Shown here one piece after another: positions 1-13,171 of a stretch of DNA of 64,000 nt. The first letter of the stretch is position 1. Each line of letters starts with the position of its first letter. A program made the position numbers and the translations under genes. The DNA is from Otis tarda (Eukaryota; Chordata; Aves; Otidiformes; Otididae). The notes under the pieces were generated by a model that worked only from the letters and a program-made list of their open reading frames with translations, had not been told where the DNA came from and ran no database searches. The stretch lies in the NCBI GenBank assembly GCA_026413225.1, contig CM048591.1, forward strand, positions 71,388,052-71,452,051. Reading direction: 5' to 3'.

Positions 1-3000
1 TATTCATTACTTTTTTCCTTTTTTTTTCTTTTTTTTTTTCTTTTGAGAAATTCAGGCTGCTTTTCTTTAAAATACTTCTGAAAGCCTGTAGCTTATTCCA
101 GATTACTTTCTCAAATGAATTGTAGCGTGTGTTTCCTATTTTAGTTTTAGTGAGATGTTAGAACACAGAAATTGATGGTCAGTACAACTGACAAAAAGAT
201 AAACTCTTTTCTATTACCACAGACAGGAAGGAAGATAGATGACCTCTAAAAATAAAAATGGTCTCTTAAGAAATCATTTGCATCTGAAGTAAGAGTACAT
301 TTTTAGAAAATCAGTAATTTTAAAAATAATTGATCACTTTATCCTTCTGTAAAATCTGTTTTAGAAATATGTGTAAATATATATCCTGTGCAAACTGCAA
401 ATCAGCCTAACTGAGATACTGCTCTTGTTGCATATGAGGAAATGCCAGCTTGTGAAAAAACTTACCAACTCAGGGCAAGAAGAGTTTTCCAGTTCATAGA
501 TACATACTAGTGAACACAATCGGAAACATTGTTACTGTTCATTCAAACACTTTTAATTTACATAGGTAACCTGTAACTGAAGAAAGTGAAAAAGAGGTAA
601 GATCTTAGGTTCTAGAGATGCATCTTTAGATTTCAAATAAGTTTTAGAGCTAAACTGTTCTTAACAGTAGAACAGCAAGACTACAGAGCCATGGCTTTTA
701 TTACAACAGTTTGCCTTCCACCTTCAGAAAATGCTAACTATCATTAGCTTGATCAAAAACCCTGACAAATTGCTACCATTTATTCTTTTATATTTTAAGG
801 GGTTCATTTTGAGATATGAAATTATGGTTTTGTGATCTTGAGGAGGACAGAAAATAGCCAATCCTTCCCTTTAAGAAAAATTCTATAGCATTTATTTTCT
901 CTTAAATCACTATAATTTGTTCAAGTTATATTTCTGCATATTAAAAAGGATGCACTGTATTTTTTAAAGTTTTGTATGTATAATGTAAAAGCTGCCATTG
1001 ATACATCTCTCCATGAATAATGAAGATTTTAGATTCATAAAATCTGTGAATCCCATTAGAAGGAAACTACAGTTACCCTTGCTAACCCACAACAAAGGAA
1101 AAATAGCATTTATTTCACTTTGGTTTTCAACACAGCAATTTTAAAAGAGTGAACAATACTTTTTTTTTCCTAGCTAACTAGAATAACAGATCCATTACTT
1201 TACGTCAACGAAAGCATCTGCTAGAGTATAAAAAAATAGGATTCTTTATAGAAATTGAACTTTTTATACTTCTAGTTTAACCATTTCTTTACCAAAAATT
1301 TTTTAGCTTCCAGGCTGATATTTCAGCAACATACCCATGGCAGTAAGCTGAAGATGGAATCTTCCTGAGTTAATAAGTCTGTCCTTGTTTTTAAAAAGCA
1401 ACCACCTGACCATTTCATACTGTAACCAAAAAGTGGGCCCTCAGGTACTGATCAATGGTTCAGAATCAGGATAAGACCAGCTATTACTGAAAAATGCAAT
1501 GTGAAGTAGTCAGCATTTTTATGATTAAAAAAAAAAAGAGATTAATTTTTTAGAAGCATTTTCCCCTGGAACTTTCAGTCATTTTTGCCAGCTGGCAACT
1601 TTTTTGAGAATGATTTCTCTGTTAATTTTACAGGCCATCATTTTGACAAGTATTACAATAATGTGCTCAAATTATTGTTAATGTAGCAGAATAGGAAGGA
1701 AAATATTCAATGATATTAATTCAAGGCAGAAAGTAATCTGAAAGAATATTTATCACTATATAAATAAACACTGTCATTTCACTGCATATGGGTCTTTATT
1801 AACTGGAATTTTTATAAGTAAGAACAAAGCAATGCACAGAGTTTTGCCATAAATTTGAAATACTTATGACACTGGTGATATTTTTACCTTGAAGTCTTGT
1901 ATAGGTAGACTCTGGAAGAAATTCATCTGATTGAAAGGAATAGAATTAACAAACCAACCAACCAGCCAAACTAACAGGCTTCTTTAGAATGGTTTCTCTG
2001 ATTTAATATAAAATTAAACCCTCACAATAAGCAAAGAGGTTGAGAAAGAAACTTTATCACTTAAACAACTTTTATGTTCAATTACTGGCAGTAATGATTA
2101 GGACAGCAAATGCTGAAATGATGGCTTTGCTAGAAACTCACAGAGACTTGAAATGGATTATTTTGCTAGTTTGCAGTAATACAGTGACTGCGGCAATTGT
2201 GCAGGGACTGGCAGTTTGAGGCAATAGCGTTCACCTGTGTAAACAAGAGCAGCAATGAATTTCATCCCTCTAGGACTCTGCCTTTCTGTCAAGATTTAAG
2301 CAAAGAGCTGTAACGGGGCAATACTCCCCAAGCAACCTTACTGCTTTTTCTGAAATCCTTCCAGACGTGTTACCATTGAATATTAGAAGGTTTGTGTATT
2401 CCGTTTATTTCACTTCACACAGCAGAACAGATTACAGATATTTCTATTTACCTGCTCCTTCTCCTTTCCAAATATAAGTGGGAAGTTAATTGCCAAGATT
2501 TAACAAAATTAAGTTGTTTAATGTCCTGATAACAACAGTACATCAGACTATACTTGTCCATTTCATTATTTATGAGTCGATAAATACAGTGTTTGTATGT
2601 GCTTTCATGTGTGCTTTTGCTTTTTTTTTTTAGTAACAGCATCCATTAAGTCAAAATACATTATCTGCTGAAATCGTAAGAGACTTTATTTGGACTATAG
2701 GATATTGTGCTAATATTGGTAGTGCTGTTATTTTATTAAAGTCCTAAACAAACGTTCTGCCCCTGGGCATGAGGGCAGTCACTGAAACTCTGTGGAATAT
2801 GTCTGCCTTAACTGATCAAGTGCACTTCACACAAAACGTTTCCAGAAATCTTTAATTTTGTTATGGCTACAGGCAATAGTTATAATTGGGCCACCTGAGA
2901 ATATAATTCATTCAACTATTAGCAGAAAAAAAATCAAACAAAGTGCACTTTTTATAAGACACTGACTTGAGGAAGCAAACTGTAGCTTAGAGGAGAGTCA

Positions 3001-4315
3001 CACACAGTGACTATAGAGTCATTTCTTTGTCCAATAAATACAAATTTGGCTTTCATGTAATACTACTCCAGGTGTACCAGGACAGAAATGCACACAAATT
3101 TCAGTACCGCTAATGCTGCAATACCGCTCCATAAGCAAAAATATCAATAACATGATAAGAATACTCTTTCGGAACAAAGCATTTTGCATTTATTTTGTAT
3201 AAAGTTGGATTTGTGTTTCTTTATTCTAGAATTTTAATGATAATACTTGCACCTTATTAACCTGTACTATCAAACATCATCTGTGTAGCAGTCCTCAAAG
3301 TCTTCTGGCGTGTTGCTTCTCACCTGCTGACATTTCCCTAAAATTTTTTACAAGTACTAGATTTCTGAAATTAAGCTGGCAGTTCTATATATTATTAATG
3401 TTGTTCTCTGCAGGTACTGCAGACTTACTATATTGTAACTTGGATTTTTTGGTTTTTTATTAATGACTGGCCTATAAAGTTATATAACTGATGATACCTG
3501 CCTATATTGTCCTCAGAAGGAGAGTTCCCATGATATCAGCACTCTCTCTAAAATCAGCTAGCCACATACCAGGTCCAAGGGCTAGTAGGTTAGATATTAC
3601 GCAAACATTATTTCAGCAGTCCCTCCCTGTATGATGTTATGAACCACTAAGGAGCATAGGCAAGTTTTTCTAAGTTCTAAACTGCATCTTTGCACTAATC
3701 CAGTTGTGCAAGTCTGAGGTTTTGCCTGTTAAGTCTAGGTTTGGGGGGGCTTGGGATTTTTTAATTCTATGGCTGCTTATTGATTTCAGTTATTAACTTG
3801 GAATAGAGATAACTCTGTCTTTTCCGTTATCAAGTGAATTGGATCTTACCCTGAAGCTTCTCCTTATATAGGAAGCTATATTAGGAGTTTAGATTAACTG
3901 TGACTACTTCTTCACTGTGTAGAGCAGCATAAAACTTGCAGTCTGGGTGATGACTCTATTCTCCCGTTTCAGTGAGAAAATGCTCTACATGACAAAACAT
4001 AGACATTTCTGGGACATTTTAGTAGCTTTAGAATCAGAACTGCATTCTGAAACTGTCCTTGATAAATCTATGGGAGTTTTTGAGATCAGTAGGCAGTCTT
4101 AAATTTTTTCTTAGAAGTATAGTAAAGAAGATCTCTCAGTTAAAAACCAAAGCTTTTTAAAGCTCCTTTATGTGCTACGTGGTATTCCAATCCAAGAGAA
4201 GAACTCCTGGACATTATATCAACAAAAGGCAAGTTAACTAAAAGTAAGTAGGAAAGTAGGAAAGTCATGTTTAGGAAAAGTCCTTAAACCTCTGTTTCTG
4301 TTCCTTACTTGCAAA
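1..4315. other. non-coding DNA, probable intron
   Basis: AT-rich sequence with no reading frame I can support. The first 45 bases are a T-rich run. If the plus-strand gene ending at 11051 extends upstream, this is intronic; that is inference, since no second exon was recognised. No identifiable repeat was found in this stretch. Confidence 0.5.
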
Positions 4316-6085
4316 TCATAGAAACACAGAATCATAGAATAATTTTGGTTGGAAGGGACCTTTGAAGGTCATCTAGTCCAACCCCCCTGCAAGCAGCAGG
4401 GACATCCCCAACCAGATCAGGTTGCTCAGAGCCCCATCCAACCTGGCCTTGAATGTTTCCAGGGATGGAGCATCTACCACCTCTCTGGACAACCGCTTCC
4501 AGTGTTCCACCACCCTCTTTGTAAAAAAATTCTTCATTATATCTAGTCTAAATCTACCCTCTTTTAGTTTAAAACCATTACCTCTTGTCCTATAGCTACA
4601 GAACCTACTAAAAAAGTTGGTCTCCATCTTTCTTGTAGGCCCCCTTTAAGTACTGAAAGGCAGCTATAAGGTCTCCCTGGAGCTTTCTTTTCACCAGGCT
4701 GAACAGCCCCAGCTTTCTCAGCCTGTCCTCATAGGAGAGGTTCTCCAGCCATCTGATCATCATCGTGACCATCCTCTGGACCTGCTCCCAACAGGTCCAT
4801 TTTTTTCCTATTCTGAGGACTTTGGAGCTGTACTGCAGGTGGGGTCTCACAAGAGCAGAGTAGATGAGGAGAATCACCTCACTCAGCCCACTGGCCATGC
4901 TTCTTTTGATGCAGCCCAGGACACAATTGGCCTTCTGGGCTGCAAGTACAGCAGCTGGCTCCTGTCCAGCTTATCATCCATCAGTACCCCTAAGTCCTTC
5001 CTGGCAGGGCTGCTCTCAGTCCCTTCATCCCCCAGCCTGTGTTGATACTGAGGATTGTCCTGACCCATGTGCAAGATCTCACACTTGGCCTTGTTGAACC
5101 TGAGAAGGTTCCCATGGGCACACTTCTTGAGTTTGTCCATGTCCCTCTGGATGGCATCTCGTCCCACAGGCATGTCAACTGCACCACTCAGCTTTGTGTC
5201 ACCTGCAAACTTGCTGAGGTTGCACTCGATCCCACTGTCTATGTCACTGACAAAGATATTAAACAGTACTGGTCACAGTACAGATTCCTGAGGGACACTT
5301 CTCATCACTGATCTCCATCGGGACATTGAGCCACTGACCACTACCCTCTGGATATGACCATCCAGCCAATTCCTTATCCACTGAATAGTCCATCCATCAA
5401 ATCTGTATCTGTCCAATCCAGAGAGGAGGATGTTGTGGGGGACCATGACAAAGGCCTTACAGAAGTTCAGATAGATGACATCTGTAGCTTTTCCCTTGTC
5501 CACTGATATTCTTAGTCCATCATAGAAGGACACTAGGTTGGTCAGGCAAGACTTGCCCTTGGTGAAGCCGTGCTGGCTGTCTCAAATCACAGCTAAGGCT
5601 GTCCTCCTTGTGTCTCAGCATAGCTTCTAGGAGGATCTGTTCCATCATCTTCCCAGGCACAGAGGTGAGGCTGATATGTCAGTAGTCCTCAGGGTCCTCC
5701 TTTCTAACCTTTTTAAAAGTAATGTGGTGTTTTCCTTTTTCCAGTCAGCAGGGACTTCACCTGACTGCCATTACTTTTCAAATATGATGGAGAGTGGCTT
5801 GGCAACTGTATCAGCCAGTTCCCTCAGGTCTTTGGATGCATCTTGTCATGTCCCATAGACTTACGTATGTTCAAGTTCCTCAGGTGGTTATGAACCTGAT
5901 CTCTTACAGTGGGAGGGATTTTGCTCCCCTAGTCCTTATCTTGCAGTCCATTGACTTGAGAGGCATGGGAAGAGAGGTTGCCAGTGAAGACTGAGGCAAA
6001 AAAAGTTGTTGAGTACCTCAGCTTTCTCCTCATCCATTGTTACTAGTTTGCCAGCCATGTTCATCAGAGGGAATGAAGCTATCAA
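4316..6085 (-). mobile_element. CR1 LINE, 5'-truncated, old copy
   Basis: The 3' end of the element is at the left, where the reverse complement of the CR1 tail (ATAGAATCATAGAA-like) and the 'ggttggaagggacc' block are seen. Reading leftward on the minus strand, the reverse transcriptase and C-terminal region can be followed in several frames: 5273-5533 (RT core), 4883-5173, 4608-4898 and 4373-4627. Frameshifts and stops separate the pieces. The RT core is dead. The motif normally read YLDLCKAFD here reads YLNFCKAFV, so both aspartates are gone, and VPQGSVL reads VPQESVL. Most CpGs have decayed to TG/CA. The right edge is approximate; the endonuclease half is missing, as is usual for CR1. The copy is antisense to the gene ending at 11051. 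Confidence 0.95.
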
Positions 6086-9000
6086 TCTCATTAAAAAGAA
6101 ATGTCTAGTTCAACTGATGGTTTCAGTTGTAATCCCTAATTTAACAGGATTAGGAAAATTTTACTCCTGTGAATTTAATAAGCTCTGTCCTAGGAACATA
6201 ATGGAAGCAAAAGGTAAAGACAAATAGATTCTAGCCCTTTGGGATCATTTGATATTTTTTAGAAATTCCTGATCTTAGAATCTAGAAAGGAAAGAAAACG
6301 GTGCTGAAATTATCACTAGAATTCTGTCAAATAACGTCGCATATCTAAAAGCAAAACATAAAAATTTTCTAGTAACTGTTTATGCTTGTAGTTAGAATTT
6401 TCCAAGAGAACTTGTGGAAGATGGCATAAAAAAATTACTCATGGTGGTCCATGGGAGATCTAAATGGTGTACCAAGTCAGTAAATACTGGCAATCAGATC
6501 AGATTATTAAGTCTAGCATACTAGATAAAAAATCTGAGTGAATATTTTTCTGTGAGTAGCTTATTAATTGAAAACTGAAGTTTCAGTTTATCCTGAACCT
6601 AAAAAAACAGCTTATAAATGCCAGTTAGTTTATTATGGGAAAAAATATTTACAGACTGGAGGGGTTTTTCAACCTTTCTTTTGTGGGTAGATCATTTTAC
6701 CTAAGGGAGAGAAAGAGTTTTGAACACTAATTTCCCATTCTTCTCAATATTTCACCCTTGTTATGTGTATATCTAGCAGAGTGAGATTAGAGTGTTCTAA
6801 AGGAGCACTCCAAAAACCCTTCTGTGAATGTTCGTCCACTTCACATGGACTAGATTGGTATTCGTTTTCTTCTTTCCAAGATACTATTTTTCTCTAGTGC
6901 AGATAATATTTAAATACTTTCTATACAACCACACTGTCATCATCAGAAGAAATTAAGAAGTTCCCAGCCCAGAAAACAATTGTCACAAAATCAAGTATAC
7001 TCTCCGGGGAAATGGGTGATGTGTGTTCAGATCTCTTTTAGCAAAAAGGATTCAAAATTCTAGGTAACTGCTCTAATTGAGTTAGAAGGTGGTCCTTGGT
7101 CCTACCAGTTTCTGTAACCCATCTTCTCCTTTGTTTTTTTTTTTTTTTAATCTGTTCTTTGGCCTGGAATACATTTCTATTTCAGCAAGAAAATATAAGT
7201 TTCAAAGCAATCTTTGTTGTTGTTTTCTTTTTTCTGTTTGATGACCAGGATTCACACAAACCTATTAGATTCTTAATGATAAGAACTACATTCTTTCATT
7301 ATGTCTTAAAACATAATTGAAGAGCTATTCAAATTCAAATGAATGATTATGCATTAGATAATCTAACTAGTTTGTCTTCAGACAGTAGTCTTCCTTTTGA
7401 CAACTCAAAAGATGAAGATTAATGAAAGTTCTGTGGAAGAAAAATATAACATTTTAAAGCACATTTAAGATGTGAAGGTTTTTAGTTTTCATTCATTGAA
7501 CAAGACTGTTTAAGCTCAGAAGGGAAAATTGCTGGTTTTGTAATGAATTTATTCTGGGAATGCCATTCAGTACTTTCATTTTCTTACCATCCAGACTACA
7601 TCTTAACAAAGAGACAGAAGCTTGTGTTCTAATGGTTAGGCATAAGACTTCTTTTCATCTTAATCCTACCATTAGGGGAACTTATAACAAGGATACTTAG
7701 GGAGTTGACTTAGATATTATTTATCTCATTCAGTAACAAAGAACAATTTGGATTTATCTATTTTCCTACATCTTAAATAGAGTAGTTTCAGTCCAATACT
7801 ACAGAAAGTTTAAAATACTAAACATTTTACTGTGTTTCAATATTTGACCTGACTTCCCTCATGGTAAAAGAAAAGCTTTCAAAATCTTCTGATAGGAGCT
7901 CATTTCTGGCTTAACTGTCCACATTTGTTTCTCATCCTGGGATCCATGCAGGTTGTCCCACTGCCAAATAGGATCCTTTTTCTCCCTCTTGTGTTGTGTA
8001 ATCTTACATTGAATTTATTTTATCCAGCATAGTTTTTAACTTTTTTTCTGTTACTTTCTTAGGATTAAAAATGTTTACAGTTAACTGGAAGTTACATATT
8101 TATTATCATTTATCATGGAGCTTGGTCGGATCATTTTTTCCTCTATCATGAGAGTAAACTCAATTTTTTAAACTCAGAGTGATTTCTTTCTATAATTGTT
8201 CTGATTCCAAATGTGTATGTAGGATTTGTCTTTACTTCACTGTTTAATACCACTCAAGTTATTGTCGAGGATCAAGCCAATAAGTTAAAATTTTCATTTA
8301 ACACTCTAGCAAAAATGCAGAAAACCTTCTCCTATTCAGGTTTTGGTCATAAAACAGCTGATTTTGTCAGTGTTACTTCTGCAATAATTTTACCTGCCTT
8401 CTGCATGCTCATGTTTATTTTGTAACTGTATTTGACATTCGATTCCAAAAGTTTCTTTCTTCTATTTAGTAAAATAGTAATAGCAGTTAGTAAAAATTGT
8501 ATTAAATATTATTTCATGCAGTAATAATTGTGTCAGAAAAAACTTAGGACAAATGGCTAGTGCTGGATGGTTTACTATAGATTTCTTCATCGGTTTTAAC
8601 ACTGAAAGTTACCATTGCAACATTGTCTTCCTAAGTATCATGGGCCGTGCTATTTCACTTAAGTTAGCCTTGTAGTAAATACCATTAGCTTATATCTACC
8701 TAGACTGTAGCTTCTGTAAATGTAGCTTCTTGAGTCAAAGACACCAGGACATGGAGATCATTACCTGTCTTCCTGTATTTGAACATCATCTTTGTAACAA
8801 ATTTGCTTTACTATTTTGTTTCCTGTAACAGAAAATCTGCTTATGATAGTGGCTCTAAAGCCATAATATCCACGCTATTTTAACATTTAAAGCCCAACAA
8901 GTATATGTTAAATCATAACTTCCACCTACTAATAATGATATCTAGTAGATAAACAGTATCTCTTCTTTAAGTTTCCCATTTAGAAAGAGCACAATGAGCA

Positions 9001-10894
9001 GCTGTCTGTGGTAAGCACCTTCGTTGTGGCCGAGTTAACCATTAAGAAAAGTTTCTGCCATGGCTCTCTGCACCACAAATTTACAGAGAAAAAAAAAAGA
9101 CTTTTTACTATTTTTGGATAGGCAAAAAGCAGCAAATACTGCTACTTTAGGGAATTTTGCCATCCAAGGAATCTTTCTGTGAAGCGTTGCTGACAGTTGG
9201 AAAGTATGTATTCAGCGACAGATACCAAATATTGTGCTATCTCTGATTTAACTTTTATTTATTAAAAGCCCCCCTTCTTGGTCTTCAGCACTGGAAAATG
9301 TTACTGTAACATAGTGATTTGCCAGAAGAGTACTGTTTGTGCTATGGTGGGAAGTTAAGCCAGTTTTCTCTCCAAGTCAGTCTCAGCTAGATGAAACTTC
9401 CAGCGAAGATAGATAGAGAGTTTCTGTTATTAAAGTAGAACTGGATAGTAAACCTTTCATCTATCCTTGTCATTGAGTGCAATCACTGTTCAGAAGGATG
9501 CACTCCTTGTTATCTTTTAAGGACAAAAATATTACTAGATACTGTGGTCACTGTGCTTTAAAATATTATTCTCAGGATGGATCTTTGTAATGGTGGCAAT
9601 CGTTTTAGTCTAGTTTTTTACCTTTGGCCTTGAATGTGGAACACCATGGGGAAAAAAGCAAATGATGATATTAGGTGTACATCTTACTGATCTAGGTGGT
9701 TCTGTATTTAAATCTAATATCGATGCATTTTAAAATGCCCAAATGTTCAGCAAAGATTTCAAAGAGAGCTACCTAAAAGTTTTGGTTCTTAGGTTAATCT
9801 TTTGTTTATCTAAAGGCTGAAGAAAGCTGTCTACTTCTGTGATATGAACTGCAATCAGCTTAAAAATAATTGACAAATTAATCCCCTCACAGTGCTGCAA
9901 TTGTCAAGGTGTTAGGTTTAGCTAGGCTTGTCTGATTGGCTTGTCTAATGAAGAATAAAGGTGATACCTTTGATGTCTGAGATTTAGGAGGGACATCCCA
10001 GACCTTGACAAGCTTGTGTGTTTCAATTATTGATCCTACCATTTCTGCCCGCAAAAGCCTTTGTGCAGTGTTAGCATCACACCAAAAGACTGAAATAAAA
10101 ACTTCTACCAGTGATGTATGTGAAGACATGCAGGACTTTTAACCTTTGGAAAAACTGACCTATATTTGCAATTGGTAAATTGACCTAACTGCGATGTAGA
10201 ATAGTTTGCATTCTTTCCCTCGTGTTTGGTCATGTCATCCCTTATTTTTCATAGCAACCACATTGATAGCTACGATACAATGCAAGTTCATTTCAGTAAG
10301 GTTAATTGTGGAGTTACCACTTAGAATGTGTAAAAGTATCATAACTGTGCCATAAATTAATTAATAGATATAATCAATTTTCATTTTCCAAAGCCAAGGA
10401 AATCTTACATTTCAAACCTATGTCTGCTTTAGCAAGTTTGAATAAACATGCTTCAGTTTCAAGATACAAATCCATTACTCTGGGCAGCACTTTGTTAAAC
10501 AGGATGACTTTGAATAATTCAGTCTGGGGCTCTGTGAGTGGCCAGCATAGTCAAGTATTGAATGAAATTAGTTTACTAGATTGTTAAGCATTGTTGCAGT
10601 TTTCTTAACAAGTTGATTTCAAATGGAGATTGTTTGCCTTCAGTTGCAAATAATCAAACGGTATTTACTGGAATGTTATATAAAATTTCTCCCTTTACAA
10701 TGAAGTCGACGTGTGGGGTTTTTTTTCTCTAACAGAACATTACATTTTGTATATTTGTTTTGTTATAAATGCATCCAAACCAATAGTATCAGTGGAAAGC
10801 CCAATCCTGCAAGTCCTCCCAGGAGTCCTAAGTACGATTATTCATTTAGCTTGCGTAATGTTGCCCTTTTTATTCACTTCCTGCACATCACAGA
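6086..10894. other. non-coding DNA, probable last intron
   Basis: About 4.8 kb of AT-rich sequence running up to the splice acceptor at 10913. No exon, RNA gene or recognisable repeat was found. Short open frames, such as a minus-strand 80-codon frame at 9887-10129, have no family I can name. Reading it as the final intron of the plus-strand gene is inference from the acceptor and terminal exon. Confidence 0.5.
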
Positions 10895-10913
10895 TTCTTT
10901 TCTTCAATTGCAG
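10895..10913 (+). promoter_or_regulatory. 3' splice acceptor
   Basis: A pyrimidine-rich tract (ttcttttcttcaattgcag) ends in CAG at 10911-10913, directly before an open coding segment that starts in phase 0. A plausible polypyrimidine tract, the terminal AG and an in-frame exon together make this a good acceptor by eye. No splice-site score was computed. Confidence 0.75.
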
Positions 10914-11051
10914 GTGAATGAAGCCACAGTGGAGCAGCTAGTGCAGCAATATCCACATATAACCTTCAGTACTGTGCTACAGGATTGCAAGAGGACATTG
11001 GAACGAGCTTATCAAATGGGCTGGACACCCAATATGTCTACTGCCTCTTAA
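10914..11051 (+). CDS. terminal coding exon of an unidentified protein
   Basis: This segment encodes the last 45 residues of a protein and a TAA stop. It begins with VNEATVEQLV right after a splice acceptor and ends with WTPNMSTAS. The exon starts in phase 0. Composition is that of a real folded, helical protein tail: charged and amide residues spaced with L, V, I, Y and F, a QYPHITF turn and an aromatic MGW near the end. The layout (L-V-x-x-Y-P, later a second helix) loosely recalls small three-helix ubiquitin-binding CUE/UBA modules, but key glycines are not obvious, so this is only a suggestion. The frame stays open upstream into intron sequence, and I take that as chance. A long 3' UTR with polyadenylation signals follows. 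No other exon of the gene was identified in the window, so most of it lies to the left. I do not recognise the gene. Confidence 0.75.
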   Translation: MNEATVEQLVQQYPHITFSTVLQDCKRTLERAYQMGWTPNMSTAS

Positions 11052-11725
11052 CCTCGTATAGCAACATGACAGTTCCACTCTACTGTGTTCAGTAGATATA
11101 ATGGGGATTGCAGAGGGTTCACAACCTTTCATATGATGCAATATAATTGTGAGTTTACAGAGGTTACAGTAAAATGGCAAAAGCTGTACACTGACTTTAA
11201 TGTACTGTACAACTAAGTACTAATATTGAAGCAAAACTTTAGAAATGCATTGTATTTTTGTTCGCATAAAAGATATAAAAGCCTTTGGCAGATTTCTTGA
11301 AGTGGATTCCTACTAGTTCTCTGGATAGTTTGAGTTATAGAAGATGTTAAGCTTGTTTACCTCTGTTTACTTTACTTTGCCTTGGTCATGCGTGTTTCCT
11401 TTGGTTTGTAAATGGTAACTCAGTGCCAGCACCAGTGCAGTTGATGAACAGAAGCATGTGTTGAAACTGGGAGCTAAACTTGATGCCTATTACTTACTAA
11501 AGCTACCCCAAGAATTTTAGGATGCACAGTAATAAGAAAATCTACAAAGAATTGTGATTTTCATATAAACATTTTGATAATTATACAAATTGTTACTTTA
11601 AAAAAGAATCTTAGTAAACAGTGATAATGACAGAATGGATATTTAATGGACAATCTTACGTATTTTCTTTCAATCAGTCAACAGAATTGCTATCTTCTTT
11701 CTTTGTTTTCTTTAAAATAGAAGAC

Positions 11726-11835
11726 TGTGGTGGTTTAGCCTGGATCACCACACAGTTTCTTATTCACCCTCCCCCTACCCAGTGGGACAGGGGAGAGAAA
11801 TTGGGAAGAAAGGAAACAAGGAAGAAAGGAAGAAA
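11726..11835 (-). mobile_element. ERVL-like LTR fragment
   Basis: The segment begins TGTGGTGGTTTAGCC, passes a CACCACACAG block and a CCCAGTGGGACAGGGGAG block, and then becomes purine-rich. This matches, from memory of the family, the reverse complement of the 3' end of a very common avian ERVL-type LTR. Only the terminal part survives. The right boundary is blurred by AAGG-rich sequence. Confidence 0.7.
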
Positions 11836-12715
11836 GGAATGCTGTAGAGATTTCCAAATGTTTCCACCTTGACGTTTCCACCTTGTTAACAGTGCTTAAC
11901 CTAACACTAATAACCAGCTCCCACTTCATAAAGTCAAACAGTGATTGAATAAACCATCAGAAATAAATTAACAGATAATGTTTAAACATCTGATTGAAAA
12001 AATTACTTTTTTTTTAAGTGAACTTTTCTCCTCTGACTATGTTGTTATGTTGCTGAATTGGGAAATTCAGATGAATGGATGTAAGCCAATAACAGAATTC
12101 CTCTCATTTCCTCTGTGGTTATTATCTTAAAACAGATTTTAAAATGCAAAGAGTGCTTACCTCAAGAAGGCCATCTAAACCTGAGTCCCATTATGAGTAT
12201 CATTTTGTAGGATCAGATGCTTTGTAATACAGTGTATGCAAGAAAATACCCAGAGAAAATACAAAAACAATTAATTTTCTCTGTGTCATATAGTGCATTC
12301 TAAGGAGCTAAATTTGACATGGGGATAGTGAAAATACAGACACTGCAGCTTCAATTTGAAGCTGCATTAACCTTTAGAGTATTACCATTTGGTTAAGAAT
12401 GTTTTCAGGTGTATAACACTGGATATTTGTTTTTCAAAGATTACAGCATTTTGATCCAAAGTATGAAATGCTTAAGCTTCAGCTGAAGAGTTGCCCTTAT
12501 TATCAAAACGTTTTGCTAATCCAGAAGATCTAATGCAGCATAACTTAGAAGCTTGATTAGTATGGCTGTATAACTTTCTGTAAAACTGTTTGTTGATTTC
12601 CATAGCATAATTTTCTACAATAGAAACATCAGCTCACAGTAATTCCACTGAGGGTGTTGAATGTTTTCTTATTAGACTTTTCAAAATGGGGATGAACTGA
12701 TTTCTCTGGAAAAAA

Positions 12716-12972
12716 AATAAAGTTTTTGTTTTAAATAAGTCGTAAATACCCGTGAACATGTGTAATGCTAGGCTTTTCATTTACTCCAAAATGCAACAAT
12801 ATTTTCAGAATAAAGCCAATGTCTTATATTGCAAATATAGTACCGAATCTTAGTCATTTTTCATTTAATGTCTTTTTATGAGTGCATTAAAACTATTCAC
12901 ACAATTTGTAAGTTTCTATTTTTTCGTGAAACCTTTGATCTTGCAATGGCTTTTAATAAAAGAAAGAATAAA
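12716..12972 (+). promoter_or_regulatory. polyadenylation signal cluster
   Basis: AATAAA occurs at 12716-12721, 12809-12814, 12955-12960 and 12967-12972. The last pair is followed within about 20 bases by the GT-rich stretch gtgatgtcttctgttt, the arrangement expected for cleavage at about 12985-12995. The upstream hexamers could serve as alternative sites. Confidence 0.6.
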
Positions 12973-13029
12973 GATGTGATGTCTTCTGTTTATCTGTGCT
13001 ACTAACTGTACTTAGACTATGCTAACAGA

Positions 13030-13171
13030 AAGGCTGAAGTCTCCACCCCTGAGTATGCAGAACTCATCTGGGCATGATCCTGAGCTAACTGATCCAAGCT
13101 GGCCCTGTTGTGCGTGACAGAGTTCAACTAGATGACCTCCAGAGCACTTTTTCAATCCAAAATACTCTAAG
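13030..13171 (+). mobile_element. CR1 LINE 3' fragment, old
   Basis: The order of blocks is that of the CR1 3' end: gaagtctccaccc, gatcctgagctaactgatc, ggccctgttgtg, then ttcaactagatgacctccagag. The tail repeats have decayed. The copy begins only about 40 bases beyond the predicted poly(A) site of the upstream gene. Confidence 0.8.

Larger units (their letters stand above)
11052..12990 (+). other. 3' UTR of the gene ending at 11051
   Basis: About 1.9 kb of AT-rich non-coding sequence runs between the TAA stop and a cluster of AATAAA hexamers. An ERV LTR fragment (11726-11835) and a 14-base tandem duplication (GTTTCCACCTTG units at 11860-11887) lie inside it. The right edge is inferred from the polyadenylation signals and is not measured. 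Confidence 0.55.

Noticed and set aside
9887-10129. 80-codon minus-strand open frame with protein-like composition
   Set aside because: No ATG context, splice signals or known family could be seen. It is likely chance in a probable intron.
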